The notes under the pieces are model-generated. The model was not told the origin of the DNA. It ran no database searches and saw only the letters and a program-made list of their open reading frames with translations. A stretch of 64,000 bases of DNA, taken from NCBI GenBank assembly GCA_016712525.1, contig JADJQX010000007.1:1674001-1738000 (forward strand), in the 5' to 3' direction. The stretch's first letter is position 1; each line of letters opens with the position of its first letter. The DNA is from Myxococcales bacterium. GTDB taxonomy: Bacteria > Myxococcota_A > Polyangia > Polyangiales > Polyangiaceae. The translations under genes were made by a program, and so were the position numbers. Shown piece after piece: positions 17,114 through 25,850 of this stretch.

Positions 17114-18079
17114 TCAGCTCCGTGCTTGGTGGAACGCGATCACGTCGGCGAGAATTTTGTTGAGGTCGTACTGCGGCTTCCAGCCGATCGCGTCGCCGAC
17201 CTTCTCGATGCCCGGGACACGGCGAGTCATGTCCTCGAACCCGACCTCGTAGGCCTGGTCGTACGACATGTGGACGATCTCGCTCTTGCTGCCGGTGAGC
17301 TCGCGCACCTTGCGCGCGAGGTCCAAGATGCTGATTTCCTCGGGGTTTCCGAGGTTGTAGACGTTGCCCCAGGTGGTGTCGGTCTGCATGAGGCCGGCGA
17401 GCGCGCGGACCACGTCTTTGACGTGCCCGAAGCAGCGGCGCTGCTGCCCGTCGCCGTAGACGGTGATCGGCTTGCCCGCGAGGCCCTGCTGGACGAACGT
17501 CGGGACGACCATGCCGTACTGGCCCGTCTGGCGGGGACCGACCGTGTTGAAGAGGCGGCCGACCACCGTCGGGAGGCCCTTCTCGCGGAAGTAGGCGAGC
17601 GCCAAGAACTCGTCGATCGCCTTGGAGCACGCGTAGCTCCAGCGGCCCTTGGTGGTGGCGCCCATCACGAGGTCGTCGTCCTCGCGGAAGGGGAACGTGG
17701 TGCTCTTGCCGTAGACCTCGCTCGTCGACGCGACGAACGTGGGCTTCTTCTTCTTGGCCGCGAGCTCGAGGATGATCTCGGTTCCGCGGATGTTCGTCTC
17801 GATGGTGCGCACCGGGCTCTCGACGATGAGCTTCACGCCCACGGCCGCGGCCAAGTGGTAGATGCGGTCCGCGCCGTCGACGAGCTCGGCCGAGAGGCCC
17901 ACGTTCGTGACCGAGTCGATCACGTACGAGAAATTGGAGCTCGATTTGAGGTGTTGGATGTTCTCGATCGACCCCGTGGAGAGGTCGTCGATGATGGCCA
18001 CCTTGTGCCCCTGCTGCAGGAGCTCCTCGGCCAAGTGCGACCCCACGAACCCCGCCCCACCCGTGATCAAGAACTTCAT
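17114..18079 (-). CDS. NAD-dependent sugar-nucleotide epimerase/dehydratase (extended SDR)
   Basis: 321 residues starting MKFLITGGAGFVGSHL, the N-terminal NAD-binding GxxGxxG. The Thr/Ser step is STSEVYG and the catalytic pair is YACSK; NTVGPRQ and GDGQQRRCFGHVKDVV are typical of UDP-glucose 4-epimerase and UDP-glucuronate decarboxylase relatives. The substrate cannot be read from sequence. The ATG has GGGAGAAG upstream. Located between the initiating transferase and the tyrosine autokinase, it most likely supplies an activated sugar for the same polymer. Confidence 0.9.
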   Translation of the reverse strand: MKFLITGGAGFVGSHLAEELLQQGHKVAIIDDLSTGSIENIQHLKSSSNFSYVIDSVTNVGLSAELVDGADRIYHLAAAVGVKLIVESPVRTIETNIRGTEIILELAAKKKKPTFVASTSEVYGKSTTFPFREDDDLVMGATTKGRWSYACSKAIDEFLALAYFREKGLPTVVGRLFNTVGPRQTGQYGMVVPTFVQQGLAGKPITVYGDGQQRRCFGHVKDVVRALAGLMQTDTTWGNVYNLGNPEEISILDLARKVRELTGSKSEIVHMSYDQAYEVGFEDMTRRVPGIEKVGDAIGWKPQYDLNKILADVIAFHQARS

Positions 18080-18277
18080 CGCAATCTTCTCCCGACTTAC
18101 GTTGCGGGCGTGCTCTAGCATATTCACGACGGAGCGCACACGGGCCTCACGGCAATTTTTCCAGGGTGTTTCGTGAGCTTGCCCAACTGCGCACGGCCCC
18201 ACCCCGACGGCGCCTCACACACGAACGCCCTCGGAGCTCATGGGAGGTACGAGGGCGCTCGGGGGAGGTCGCGCGGG

Positions 18278-18295
18278 AACGCACGAGAGTGCGTT
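18278..18295 (-). terminator. Hairpin 11 bases after the tyrosine autokinase stop
   Basis: AACGCAC and GTGCGTT form a perfect 7-bp stem around a 4-base loop (TCTC in the minus-strand transcript). No U-tract follows, as is common in GC-rich genomes. The remaining roughly 200 bp up to the epimerase contains no gene and presumably holds the epimerase promoter. Confidence 0.45.
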
Positions 18296-18305
18296 GCGAC
18301 CTGGC

Positions 18306-20552
18306 TCAGTTCGGTGGCGGGGCGGCGGGAGGCCGCGTGGAGGCGCCGCCTTCGGGCTCGCTCACGGAACCCGGAAGTGGCCGATATCCCTCACGTTTGT
18401 ACGAATAGTACTGGTAGTAGTAGCTGGACGCCTTTCGGTAGTCGACGGCGTTGAGGACGCAGCCGACGATGGGGGCGTCGACGTCGGTGAGGGCGCGGAG
18501 GCCCTGCTTGCTGATGCCCATCGACGTCTTGAAGGCACGGACGACGAACACCGCGCCGTCGACCAGCTTGGCGATGATGGCGGAGTCAGTCACCGCGGCG
18601 AGCGGCGGGCTGTCGAGGATGACGCGGTCGAAGCGCTCCCCGAGCTCGGCGAGGAGCTGCTTGAACTTCTCCGAGTGGAACATGTCCGCCGGGTTCGGCG
18701 GGATGGGGCCGGCCGGGATGCAGTAGAGGTTCGGCACCTCGGTCGGGAGCGCGATCTCGTCGATGGTCGCCTCGCCGACCAGGGCGTTCGTGAGGCCCGC
18801 GTCGCCGGAGCGATCGAAGATGCGGTGGAGGCGCGGCCTTCGGAGGTCGCAGTCCATGATGCAGACGCGCTGACCGCCCTGCGCGAGGGCGATCGCGATG
18901 CTGCACGCGACGGTGGTCTTCCCCTCGGCCGGCGCCGCGCTCGTCACGAGCAGCATGCGGTACGGGTGGTCGGGGTTCATGAAGAGGAGGTTCGTGCGGA
19001 GCGTACGGGCGGCCTCGGCGATGCCCGAGAGCGGCTCGTGGTGCACGACGAGCTCGGGCGGACGATCGGCCCCGGCGCGGCGGACCTTCTTCTCTTCTCC
19101 GGCGTCGAGCGTCGGCAAGAGACCGAGGAACGTGGTGTTGAGCTCGTGCTCGACGTCGTCGGACGTCTTGACCGAGTTGTCGAGGCGCTCACGCACGACC
19201 ACGACGAGGAGCGCGAGCAAGAGCCCCGCGACGGCGCCACCGGCCACGTTCGCGGGCACGTTCGGGCGAATCGGGGCCTGAGGCTCCTGCGGCGGGTCGA
19301 CCATGCGAACATTGTTGATGTTCATCATTCGCATGAGGTCGGCCTGCTTCATTTGCTCGAGCAGGACGGTGTAGAGCTTCTCGTTCTCTTGCCGGGTGCG
19401 GTCGATGCGGCGGTACTCGAGCTCCTTCAGGTTGAGCTCGACCGCCTTCTTGCGCGTCTCTTCGTACAGGCCGGACTCGCCCGCCTCTTGGCGCTGCACG
19501 ATGGCGAGATCGCGCTCGATGGCGCCCTGGATGTTCTTGATTTCCTCGAGCAAATCGCGACGCGCCTGCGAGATCTTCTCGTCGGCGCGCTTCACCTGCG
19601 GGTGGTTCTCGCCCTTGCCCTCGGGCCCTTGCACGGTGAGCTCGCGGCGCTCGCGGACGGCCGCTTGATAGGCGGCGCGGAGCTGCGTGAGGTACGCGTT
19701 CGACAGCAGCTCCGAGGCCGGCACCTGATCGGGGTTGTCGGGTGTGACCTTACGCAGCTCGGAGACGCGGGCCGACAGCTCCTGCCGCCGCGTGCGGGTG
19801 CGCGTGAGAGCCTGGTCGTAGTCCTGCATCTCCACGCGGATCATCTTGCTGACCTCCTCGATCGTGGAGGACGGCAGCTGATTTTGCTTCTTGAACTCGT
19901 GGAGCTGGTTCTCGTTCTGCTCGAGCTCGACCTTGAAGTGCTCGAGCTGACCGCCGAGCCACACCACGGCCTCGGCCGTCGCGACCGACGTCTTCTCGAG
20001 GTTCTGCCGAATGTAGGCGCGGGCCACCCCCTCGGCGAGCTTGCGCGCCATGCGAGGGTTCGTGTCCTGGATGCGGATCGCGACGAGGCGGCTGCCGATG
20101 AGCGGATCGATCTTGAGCCGCGCGCGCAGCATGAGGACGGCGTCCTCCGTGGCGACCGGCTTGTCGGGGGTGCGCCCGAGGAACTCACGGTCCTGCGTGA
20201 GGTTCAAATCGCGGACGACCATGGAGAGGACCTTGTCGCTCCCCATGATGAGATTCTGCGTGTTGTAGTACTCGTGGTTGTCGACGAACGCGCCGAAGAC
20301 GCGCATCGGGTCGGCCTTGTCCGCGAGGGGGCGCACGACGTCCGGGTCGAACTCGATCGACGCGACGGCCTCGTACACGGGCGCTTGGCTCTTCGAGTAG
20401 ACCATCGCGATGCCGGCCCCGAGCAGGGCCGTGGCGATGAGAATGGGCCACGCCTTGAGGACCGCGCGAAGGACACGCATGGCCGCGGCCGTCGCGTCTT
20501 GCACGCGTGGCTTGGGCCGCCCCTCTTCCGTATCGAAGCTTTCGGTGGACAT
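18306..20552 (-). CDS. Polysaccharide co-polymerase with tyrosine autokinase domain (Wzc/BY-kinase type)
   Basis: 748 residues. A Wzz-like N-terminal part has a membrane helix near 36-52 and a long periplasmic coiled coil with the PQEPQAPIRP-type motif before the second helix (GGAVAGLLLALLVVVV). The C-terminal cytoplasmic BY-kinase has Walker A APAEGKTT (K545), Walker A' VCIMDCDLRRP and Walker B VILDSPP. It ends in a tyrosine cluster (Y711-Y723, YYYQYYSYKREGY), the usual autophosphorylation site, followed by a Pro/Ala tail. It controls chain length and export of capsule or exopolysaccharide. Both activator and kinase parts are in one chain, the Gram-negative arrangement. Divergent from the O-antigen ligase-like gene, with 218 bp between. 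Confidence 0.93.
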   Translation of the reverse strand: MSTESFDTEEGRPKPRVQDATAAAMRVLRAVLKAWPILIATALLGAGIAMVYSKSQAPVYEAVASIEFDPDVVRPLADKADPMRVFGAFVDNHEYYNTQNLIMGSDKVLSMVVRDLNLTQDREFLGRTPDKPVATEDAVLMLRARLKIDPLIGSRLVAIRIQDTNPRMARKLAEGVARAYIRQNLEKTSVATAEAVVWLGGQLEHFKVELEQNENQLHEFKKQNQLPSSTIEEVSKMIRVEMQDYDQALTRTRTRRQELSARVSELRKVTPDNPDQVPASELLSNAYLTQLRAAYQAAVRERRELTVQGPEGKGENHPQVKRADEKISQARRDLLEEIKNIQGAIERDLAIVQRQEAGESGLYEETRKKAVELNLKELEYRRIDRTRQENEKLYTVLLEQMKQADLMRMMNINNVRMVDPPQEPQAPIRPNVPANVAGGAVAGLLLALLVVVVRERLDNSVKTSDDVEHELNTTFLGLLPTLDAGEEKKVRRAGADRPPELVVHHEPLSGIAEAARTLRTNLLFMNPDHPYRMLLVTSAAPAEGKTTVACSIAIALAQGGQRVCIMDCDLRRPRLHRIFDRSGDAGLTNALVGEATIDEIALPTEVPNLYCIPAGPIPPNPADMFHSEKFKQLLAELGERFDRVILDSPPLAAVTDSAIIAKLVDGAVFVVRAFKTSMGISKQGLRALTDVDAPIVGCVLNAVDYRKASSYYYQYYSYKREGYRPLPGSVSEPEGGASTRPPAAPPPN

Positions 20553-20770
20553 CGCTTGAGAACCGGGCCTCTCTTTAACCGATCCGTGCCCTGGCGCCAG
20601 CTGTGTTGCCGGCCTCGAGGCTCGCATTCGCCGAGCGTACGCGTCTTACATTCTCCCACACACCGTGGCTAGCCCAAACGGCTTGCACTGGAGAGGCTCC
20701 CGCTCGAATCTGCCGCCCCCTCCACGCACCTCTCACGACGCCACGCCCCACGACGCCACGCGCCCGAGCC

Positions 20771-23338
20771 ATGGATCCGAGCGGACGACACGAACGCACT
20801 TTGCCGAGCTTGCTCGCCCGAGGATTCCTCGTGCTGGGCGTGCTCACCGCGGGCGTCGCCATCGGTGGCGTGCATACGCAGGCCCTCGCGTTCGTGTCGG
20901 CGTTCTCGGGGCTCGCCATGGGCTTCGCGTTCCTCGCGCCGGGCGCTCGTCCGTTCCTCCCCAAGCCGAGCGCCACGGCGATCGTCGCGCTCGGCGCGGG
21001 CCTGGTCGCCTTCACGTGGGCGACGACCCTCCCGCTCCCGCGCGGGATCGTCGCTTCCCTCGCGCCGGCCACCGCCGACGTTTGGGATCGATGCCTCCGA
21101 GGGTTCGGCGAAGGGGGCCCCTCCCTCGTCACCCTGAGCCTCGACCCCACGGCCACGCGCGTCGAGGTCCTGCGTGGCCTCACCTACCTCATGGTGTTCG
21201 CGACGGCGCACCGGATGACCCACGCCCAAGGAGGAACGGAGCTGCTCGAGCGGATCGTGGTCGGAGCCGCGCTCTTCATGGCGGCGGCGACGATCCTCCA
21301 CCCGGTCGTGGGCGCGGAGCAGGTGCTCGGCCTCTACCGCCCGAAGAGCGAGTTCGGCACGCACATCGCGCCCATCCTGAACGCGAACCACCTGTCCGGC
21401 TATTTGAACCTCGGGCTCGCGACCGGGCTCGGGGTGCTCGCGGGCGCGCGGTCCTCGAGGGAACGCCTGGTCGTGCTCGGCGTGGTGCTCTTTCTGCTCG
21501 GGATGGAGCTCTACGTCGGGTCGCGCGCGGGGGTCGCCTCGACGTTGCTCTCGGCCCTGGTCGTCGGCGTGCTCCATCACCGGCTCCGTCGAGGCCAACG
21601 CGCCGGGCTCCGGGCCGCGCCGGTGCTCGTGTTCGCGGCGATGGCGGTCGGCGTGGGCCTGCTCGTGGTCGCGAGCTCCGAGCAGGCGAGGGTCGAGCTC
21701 GGGAGCCGCGACGTGTCGAAGCTCGAGACGATTCGCCAATCCTTTCGAATCGTTCCACCTCACTTCGTCTTCGGCGTCGGGCGCGGGGCGTTCGAGTCGG
21801 TGTTCCCGGCATACCGCACGGGCGAGGGGTTCGTGACCGTCACGCACCCCGAGAACGTGGTGGCCCAGTGGTCGACAGAGTGGGGCGTCCCGGCCGCGAT
21901 CCTCGCCTTCGTGCTGCTCGCGCGCGCGCTCGCCCCGAAGGAGGTCCTCTCACGGGCGAAGCCGCCGCTCGGCGCGTACGCCGCGCTCATCGGGCTCGCC
22001 GTGCACAACCTCGTCGACTTCTCGACCGAGCTGCCCGGCGCCATGGTGCTCGCGTCCGTCTGCGCCGCGATCGTGACGGGCGGCTCGGCCGACCCGGCCT
22101 CACGAACACGACGCCCCGCGTGGGCGAGGGCCTCGCGACCGTTCGCCGCGGTGGTGCTCGCGCTCGTGGGCGTAGCGATGGTCATGGCGCTCTCCGGCGC
22201 GAAGGGAGAGCTCTACGCCGACCAGGACGCGCTCCGGCACGCGGCCCTCGACAAGGGCGTGCCTCGCGCCGCGTTCGACGCGAGGCTCCGCGCGGCCTCC
22301 CTCCGGCACCCTGGAGAGCCCTATTTTCCCTATGTCGCGGCGCTGCGGGGGCAGGCGCTCCGAGACGGCCCCATCTTGCCTTTCGCCGCCCGCGCGCTCG
22401 AGCGGAGCCCGACGTACGGCCCCGTGCACCTCGTGCTGGCGCGCACCTTCTACCGATCGATCCCCTCTCAAGCGAGGCTCGAGTACAGGCTGGCGATGGC
22501 CCAGCAGTTCGCCGAAGGATTCGAGAACGAGGCCCCGCGCCTCGTGTCGGACTTCGACGAGGCGATGGAGCTCGTGCCCGACAACTCGCAGGGTCCGAAC
22601 GCCCTCGAGTTCTTGGCGCGCAAGCTCGGGGATCGGCTCCCGGCGACGCGAGTGATGCTCGACGAGGAGCTCTTGCGGCGCGCGCCGCGCTCGGAGGGGG
22701 CGTTGACGAGGCTCGCGCACGACGTGCTCCTCGACCTCCGGCAAGACGCGCCCTGGTGCCATGATCGGCGCGCGTGCGAGGCGCGAGGGCAAGAGCTCGC
22801 CGCGCGGCTCCGCGACCTCTCTCCGAACACGTGCGAAGGGTACGCGATCGCGGCCGAAATCCGCGCTGCCGCGGGCTCTCCCAAGGACGCGATCCACGAT
22901 CTCGAGGAGGCCTCGGCGAGGGTCGACGATCGCACCGATTGCCTCATGCGTCTCGTCCAGCTCATGGACGCGACGGGCCAAACGAGCGAGATCGACGCGA
23001 CGATCGACCGCGTGGCGAACGCGGGCTGTGTGTCCCCGGGCGAGTGCGTGGAGCAGTTCGCCTTCGCGGCGCGGACGCTCGTGGAGCGCGGTAAGCCTCG
23101 CCGCGCCGTCGCGTTCTACCGAAAGGCCGTCGACCGCGCCCCCGACAACGACGACCTCTTGCTCGAGTACGCGCGGCTCGCCAGCGAGCTCGAGCTCCAC
23201 GCCGAGACCCTCCACGCCTACACGCGGCTCTCGGAGCTCCACCCGGAGGTGCCGGAGTACGCGAAGCGCGTGGCCGAGGAGAAGGACAACCTCGCGCGGC
23301 TGCGCTTCGCTCCCGGTGTCGGCGGCGGGGCCCCTTGA
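20771..23338 (+). CDS. O-antigen ligase/polymerase-like membrane protein with C-terminal TPR domain
   Basis: 855 residues. About ten hydrophobic segments span residues 15-480, including a Wzy_C-like portion with the periplasmic loop ILNANHLSGYLNLGL, GSRAGVAST, FGVGRGAFESVFPAYR and THPENVVAQWSTEWGV; the last is the hallmark of O-antigen ligase/Wzy proteins (H-x-x-N). Residues about 500-855 are soluble helical repeats compatible with TPRs. It is likely to polymerise or ligate the polymer assembled by the divergent locus. The ATG at 20771 opens the first hydrophobic region; the ribosome site is weak. Direct copies of CACGACGCCACGC occur about 20-35 bases upstream. Confidence 0.8.
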   Translation: MDPSGRHERTLPSLLARGFLVLGVLTAGVAIGGVHTQALAFVSAFSGLAMGFAFLAPGARPFLPKPSATAIVALGAGLVAFTWATTLPLPRGIVASLAPATADVWDRCLRGFGEGGPSLVTLSLDPTATRVEVLRGLTYLMVFATAHRMTHAQGGTELLERIVVGAALFMAAATILHPVVGAEQVLGLYRPKSEFGTHIAPILNANHLSGYLNLGLATGLGVLAGARSSRERLVVLGVVLFLLGMELYVGSRAGVASTLLSALVVGVLHHRLRRGQRAGLRAAPVLVFAAMAVGVGLLVVASSEQARVELGSRDVSKLETIRQSFRIVPPHFVFGVGRGAFESVFPAYRTGEGFVTVTHPENVVAQWSTEWGVPAAILAFVLLARALAPKEVLSRAKPPLGAYAALIGLAVHNLVDFSTELPGAMVLASVCAAIVTGGSADPASRTRRPAWARASRPFAAVVLALVGVAMVMALSGAKGELYADQDALRHAALDKGVPRAAFDARLRAASLRHPGEPYFPYVAALRGQALRDGPILPFAARALERSPTYGPVHLVLARTFYRSIPSQARLEYRLAMAQQFAEGFENEAPRLVSDFDEAMELVPDNSQGPNALEFLARKLGDRLPATRVMLDEELLRRAPRSEGALTRLAHDVLLDLRQDAPWCHDRRACEARGQELAARLRDLSPNTCEGYAIAAEIRAAAGSPKDAIHDLEEASARVDDRTDCLMRLVQLMDATGQTSEIDATIDRVANAGCVSPGECVEQFAFAARTLVERGKPRRAVAFYRKAVDRAPDNDDLLLEYARLASELELHAETLHAYTRLSELHPEVPEYAKRVAEEKDNLARLRFAPGVGGGAP

Positions 23339-24153
23339 GCGACCGGCGCGACGCGTGGGTCGCCCAGATGACCGCCGCGCGCTCGCTCCGCACGTTCCTC
23401 GACCTGTGCAAGGACGCGCGCGTCGACGTGGTGGTCGTGAAAGGCGCCGTGACGGGCTTCCTCCTCTACGACGACGTCGCCGAGCGCACCCTGACGGACG
23501 TCGACGTGCGGGTGCGGCCGCGGGACCTTCGCACCGTCGAGCGGGCCGTGCGTGCGCGAGGCCTCCGCGTGCTCGAGCGTGACGACGTGTACGAGAAGCT
23601 CGCGATCGAGCTCGGGGGGATCGCGATCGACGTCGAGTGCCACGTCGGTGCGCCCTTTCTCACGCGCCTCTCGGTCGAGACGCTCCTCGAGGGGGCGCAC
23701 GAGGTCCGTCACCCGATGGGGTTCTCGGTGCCCGTGCCTTCCACGGAGCACCACGCCCTCGTGCTCGCGGTCAACGTCTTCAAGGACAAGGTCGACCGCG
23801 CGAGCGCGCGTGCCGTCGAGGACGCCAGGAGAATCGTGCTCGCGGGCGACTTCGACCCCGCGCGGTTCCTCGCGGCCACGCGCCGTGCTCGCGCCGCCAC
23901 GCTCGTGTATGTCGTCGCCGCGCACCTCGCCGAGAGGTCACCTATGTGGGCAGAGGTGCGCGACGCCCTCCGCCAGGAAGCACGTAAGGCCTTCGTCGCC
24001 GCCGAAGGCGTGCTCTCCCGCGCCCCGGAGGGGGTCGTCTACAGGCTCTTGTGCAGGGCCGCGTCGGACGACGCCCGGGACTGGGCCCCTGCCCTCGCGC
24101 ACGCCCTCGTGTTCGAGCTCCGGCGGAACGGCGCGGCCCGCGCTCGCCGTTGA
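23335..24153 (+). CDS. Nucleotidyltransferase-like protein (NTP_transf_5 family)
   Basis: 272 residues. The N-terminal third carries VVVVKGAVTGFLLYDDVAERTLTDVDVRV (LKGxxxxxxxY...R..DxD pattern), matching the nucleotidyltransferase-fold family often found in polysaccharide and lasso-peptide gene clusters. IDVECHV supplies a third acidic residue. The start is a TTG overlapping the preceding stop (TTGA), so it is translationally coupled to the O-antigen ligase-like gene. The family's substrate is generally unknown; a role in polymer synthesis is inferred from the coupling. Confidence 0.7.
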   Translation: MSDRRDAWVAQMTAARSLRTFLDLCKDARVDVVVVKGAVTGFLLYDDVAERTLTDVDVRVRPRDLRTVERAVRARGLRVLERDDVYEKLAIELGGIAIDVECHVGAPFLTRLSVETLLEGAHEVRHPMGFSVPVPSTEHHALVLAVNVFKDKVDRASARAVEDARRIVLAGDFDPARFLAATRRARAATLVYVVAAHLAERSPMWAEVRDALRQEARKAFVAAEGVLSRAPEGVVYRLLCRAASDDARDWAPALAHALVFELRRNGAARARR

Positions 24154-24197
24154 CGGTGCGGGCCGCACGTTCGCGGGTCGGTCGAGGGGCGCTCGGA

Positions 24198-24440
24198 TCA
24201 GACCGACGCGAGCTGGTCGAGCGCGTTCTTGAGAGCTTCGCGCGTCTTCGGCCCCACGATGCCGTCGGCGTCGAGCCCGGCGTTCTCCTGGAACTGCTTC
24301 GCGGCCGCGCGGGTCTTCGGGCCGTCGATGCCGTCGATCTCACCGGGATCGCAGTCGAGCAACGCGAGGGCCGTTTGGACCCCGGAGAGGTCGTCGAGGT
24401 TGATCGTTCCGAACTTCTCCGACTCGTGAACCGTAGACAT
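24198..24440 (-). CDS. Small protein consisting of one peptidoglycan-binding (PGBD1-type) domain
   Basis: 80 residues: a short charged N-terminus, then a PGBD1 three-helix motif with VQTALALLDCDPGEIDG, GPKTRAAAKQFQENAGL and DGIVGPKTREAL. There is no signal peptide, no lipobox and no catalytic domain. A strong AAGGAG ribosome site lies seven to eight bases before the ATG. It stands alone, convergent with the nucleotidyltransferase gene and divergent from the kinase gene. The domain normally binds cell wall or acts as a targeting module; here it would be cytoplasmic unless exported by another route. Confidence 0.85.
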   Translation of the reverse strand: MSTVHESEKFGTINLDDLSGVQTALALLDCDPGEIDGIDGPKTRAAAKQFQENAGLDADGIVGPKTREALKNALDQLASV

Positions 24441-24573
24441 AGGCAGAGCTCCTTTCGTGACGCCGAGACTCTACCTGGCTCTTCCCGGAAGGAAATGGTC
24501 GAGGCGCGAAGGCAAGTCGGGCTTCACGGACGAGCCTCGTGTCACCCGCCGGACTTTCCTGTAAGCTCTCCGA

Positions 24574-25635
24574 GTGAACTCGTCGCCTGGCTCCGTCTCC
24601 GAGGCCGCCGCTCCCCGCAGCGGCGCGCGCCTCTTCGGGACGAAGTACGAGCTCGTGCGCAAGCTCGGCGAGGGCGGCATGGGGATCGTCTACCAGGTCG
24701 TCAAGCCGCCCAAAATCCAGGGCGTCATGAAGCGCATGAACCCGGAGCTCGCGCAGCACGACGCCTTCGTGAAGATGTTCCTCGACGAGGTGAGCGTGCT
24801 CGCCCAGCTCGAGCACCCGAACATCGTGCGGGTATACGACTTCGACCGCGGCGACGACGGCGTCCCCTTCTACGTGATGGAGCTGCTCGTCGGGCAGAAC
24901 CTCCGGGACGTGCTCGACGAGAAGGGCCTCCTTCCTCCGGACGTCGCCTACGAGATCGCGCGTCAGCTCTTGCTCGCTCTCCACTGCGCCCACACCCACG
25001 AGGTCGCGGTCGTGCATCGGGACGTGAAGCCCGAGAACATCTTCCTCCACACGCCGAAACACGGCGCCCCGGTCGTAAAGCTCATCGACTTCGGGGTCGT
25101 CGCGTTCCTGGACGACAAGGGCACGGGGCACTTCTCCGGCACGATTCGCTACGCCGCGCCGGAGCAGCTCGAGGCGAAGCGCGCCACGTCGAAGACGGAC
25201 ATCTACGCCGCAGGGCTCGTGCTCTACGAGATGCTCGCCGGTGCGTCGCCGTTCGAGCATCGCGCGCACAGCGATGAGGGCATGGTGGCGGCGCATCTCC
25301 ACGAGCAGCCCGGGCACCTCTCGACGGTCGCGCCCTGGGTGCCTCGAGCCGTGTGCGACCTCGTGATGAGCGCGCTCGACAAGGATCCGACGGCGCGCCC
25401 GGACGCGGCGAGGTTCTGTGACGCGCTCGGAGAGCTCGCACGAGCCCGCACCACCCAAGACCGCGCCTTCGAGAGCCGCAAGGACACGGTCCTCCGTATG
25501 CGCTCGAGCCCGAACGCGACCCGCCTGGGCCCGATGCCATCGAAATCAAGGGGAATCGGTCGGGAGATCGCGATCGGCGTCGTGACCGGGGCGCTCGCGC
25601 TGGGCGCCCTCCACGCGGTGCTCGCCGCGCGCTGA
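24574..25635 (+). CDS. Ser/Thr protein kinase with C-terminal membrane anchor
   Basis: 353 residues. Kinase domain about 23-285: glycine loop LGEGGMGIVY, ATP Lys K53 in VMKRM, catalytic loop HRDVKPEN (D150), DFG at 172-174 and APE in YAAPEQ. All catalytic residues are present. A hydrophobic segment near the end (IAIGVVTGALALGALHAVLA) would anchor it with nothing but a few residues outside, so it lacks a sensor domain. The start is a GTG. Typical of the many Hanks-type kinases in myxobacteria; target unknown. Confidence 0.93.
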   Translation: MNSSPGSVSEAAAPRSGARLFGTKYELVRKLGEGGMGIVYQVVKPPKIQGVMKRMNPELAQHDAFVKMFLDEVSVLAQLEHPNIVRVYDFDRGDDGVPFYVMELLVGQNLRDVLDEKGLLPPDVAYEIARQLLLALHCAHTHEVAVVHRDVKPENIFLHTPKHGAPVVKLIDFGVVAFLDDKGTGHFSGTIRYAAPEQLEAKRATSKTDIYAAGLVLYEMLAGASPFEHRAHSDEGMVAAHLHEQPGHLSTVAPWVPRAVCDLVMSALDKDPTARPDAARFCDALGELARARTTQDRAFESRKDTVLRMRSSPNATRLGPMPSKSRGIGREIAIGVVTGALALGALHAVLAAR

Positions 25636-25850
25636 GCGGCTGCCGCGTCCGACTCGGGACGAAAAGGGCGGACGACGTTTCGGCGCCGCCTACACGGTCC
25701 TACCCTCGCGCCGCCCGTCGCTCGGAACTTGTCGAAAGAAACGACGGCCCCGTTTCAAAGGCGCCCAATGGTCAGGAAAAAGCGGTGTACTGTGAAGAAG
25801 CGAGCCTTCACTCGCCACGAGAACGCGCCCACGGAGCCACGGTTCGAGGA

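Noticed and set aside
24154..24197. Terminator hairpin at GTGCGGGCCGCAC
   Set aside because: The palindrome leaves no room for a loop; usable stem only about 4 bp.
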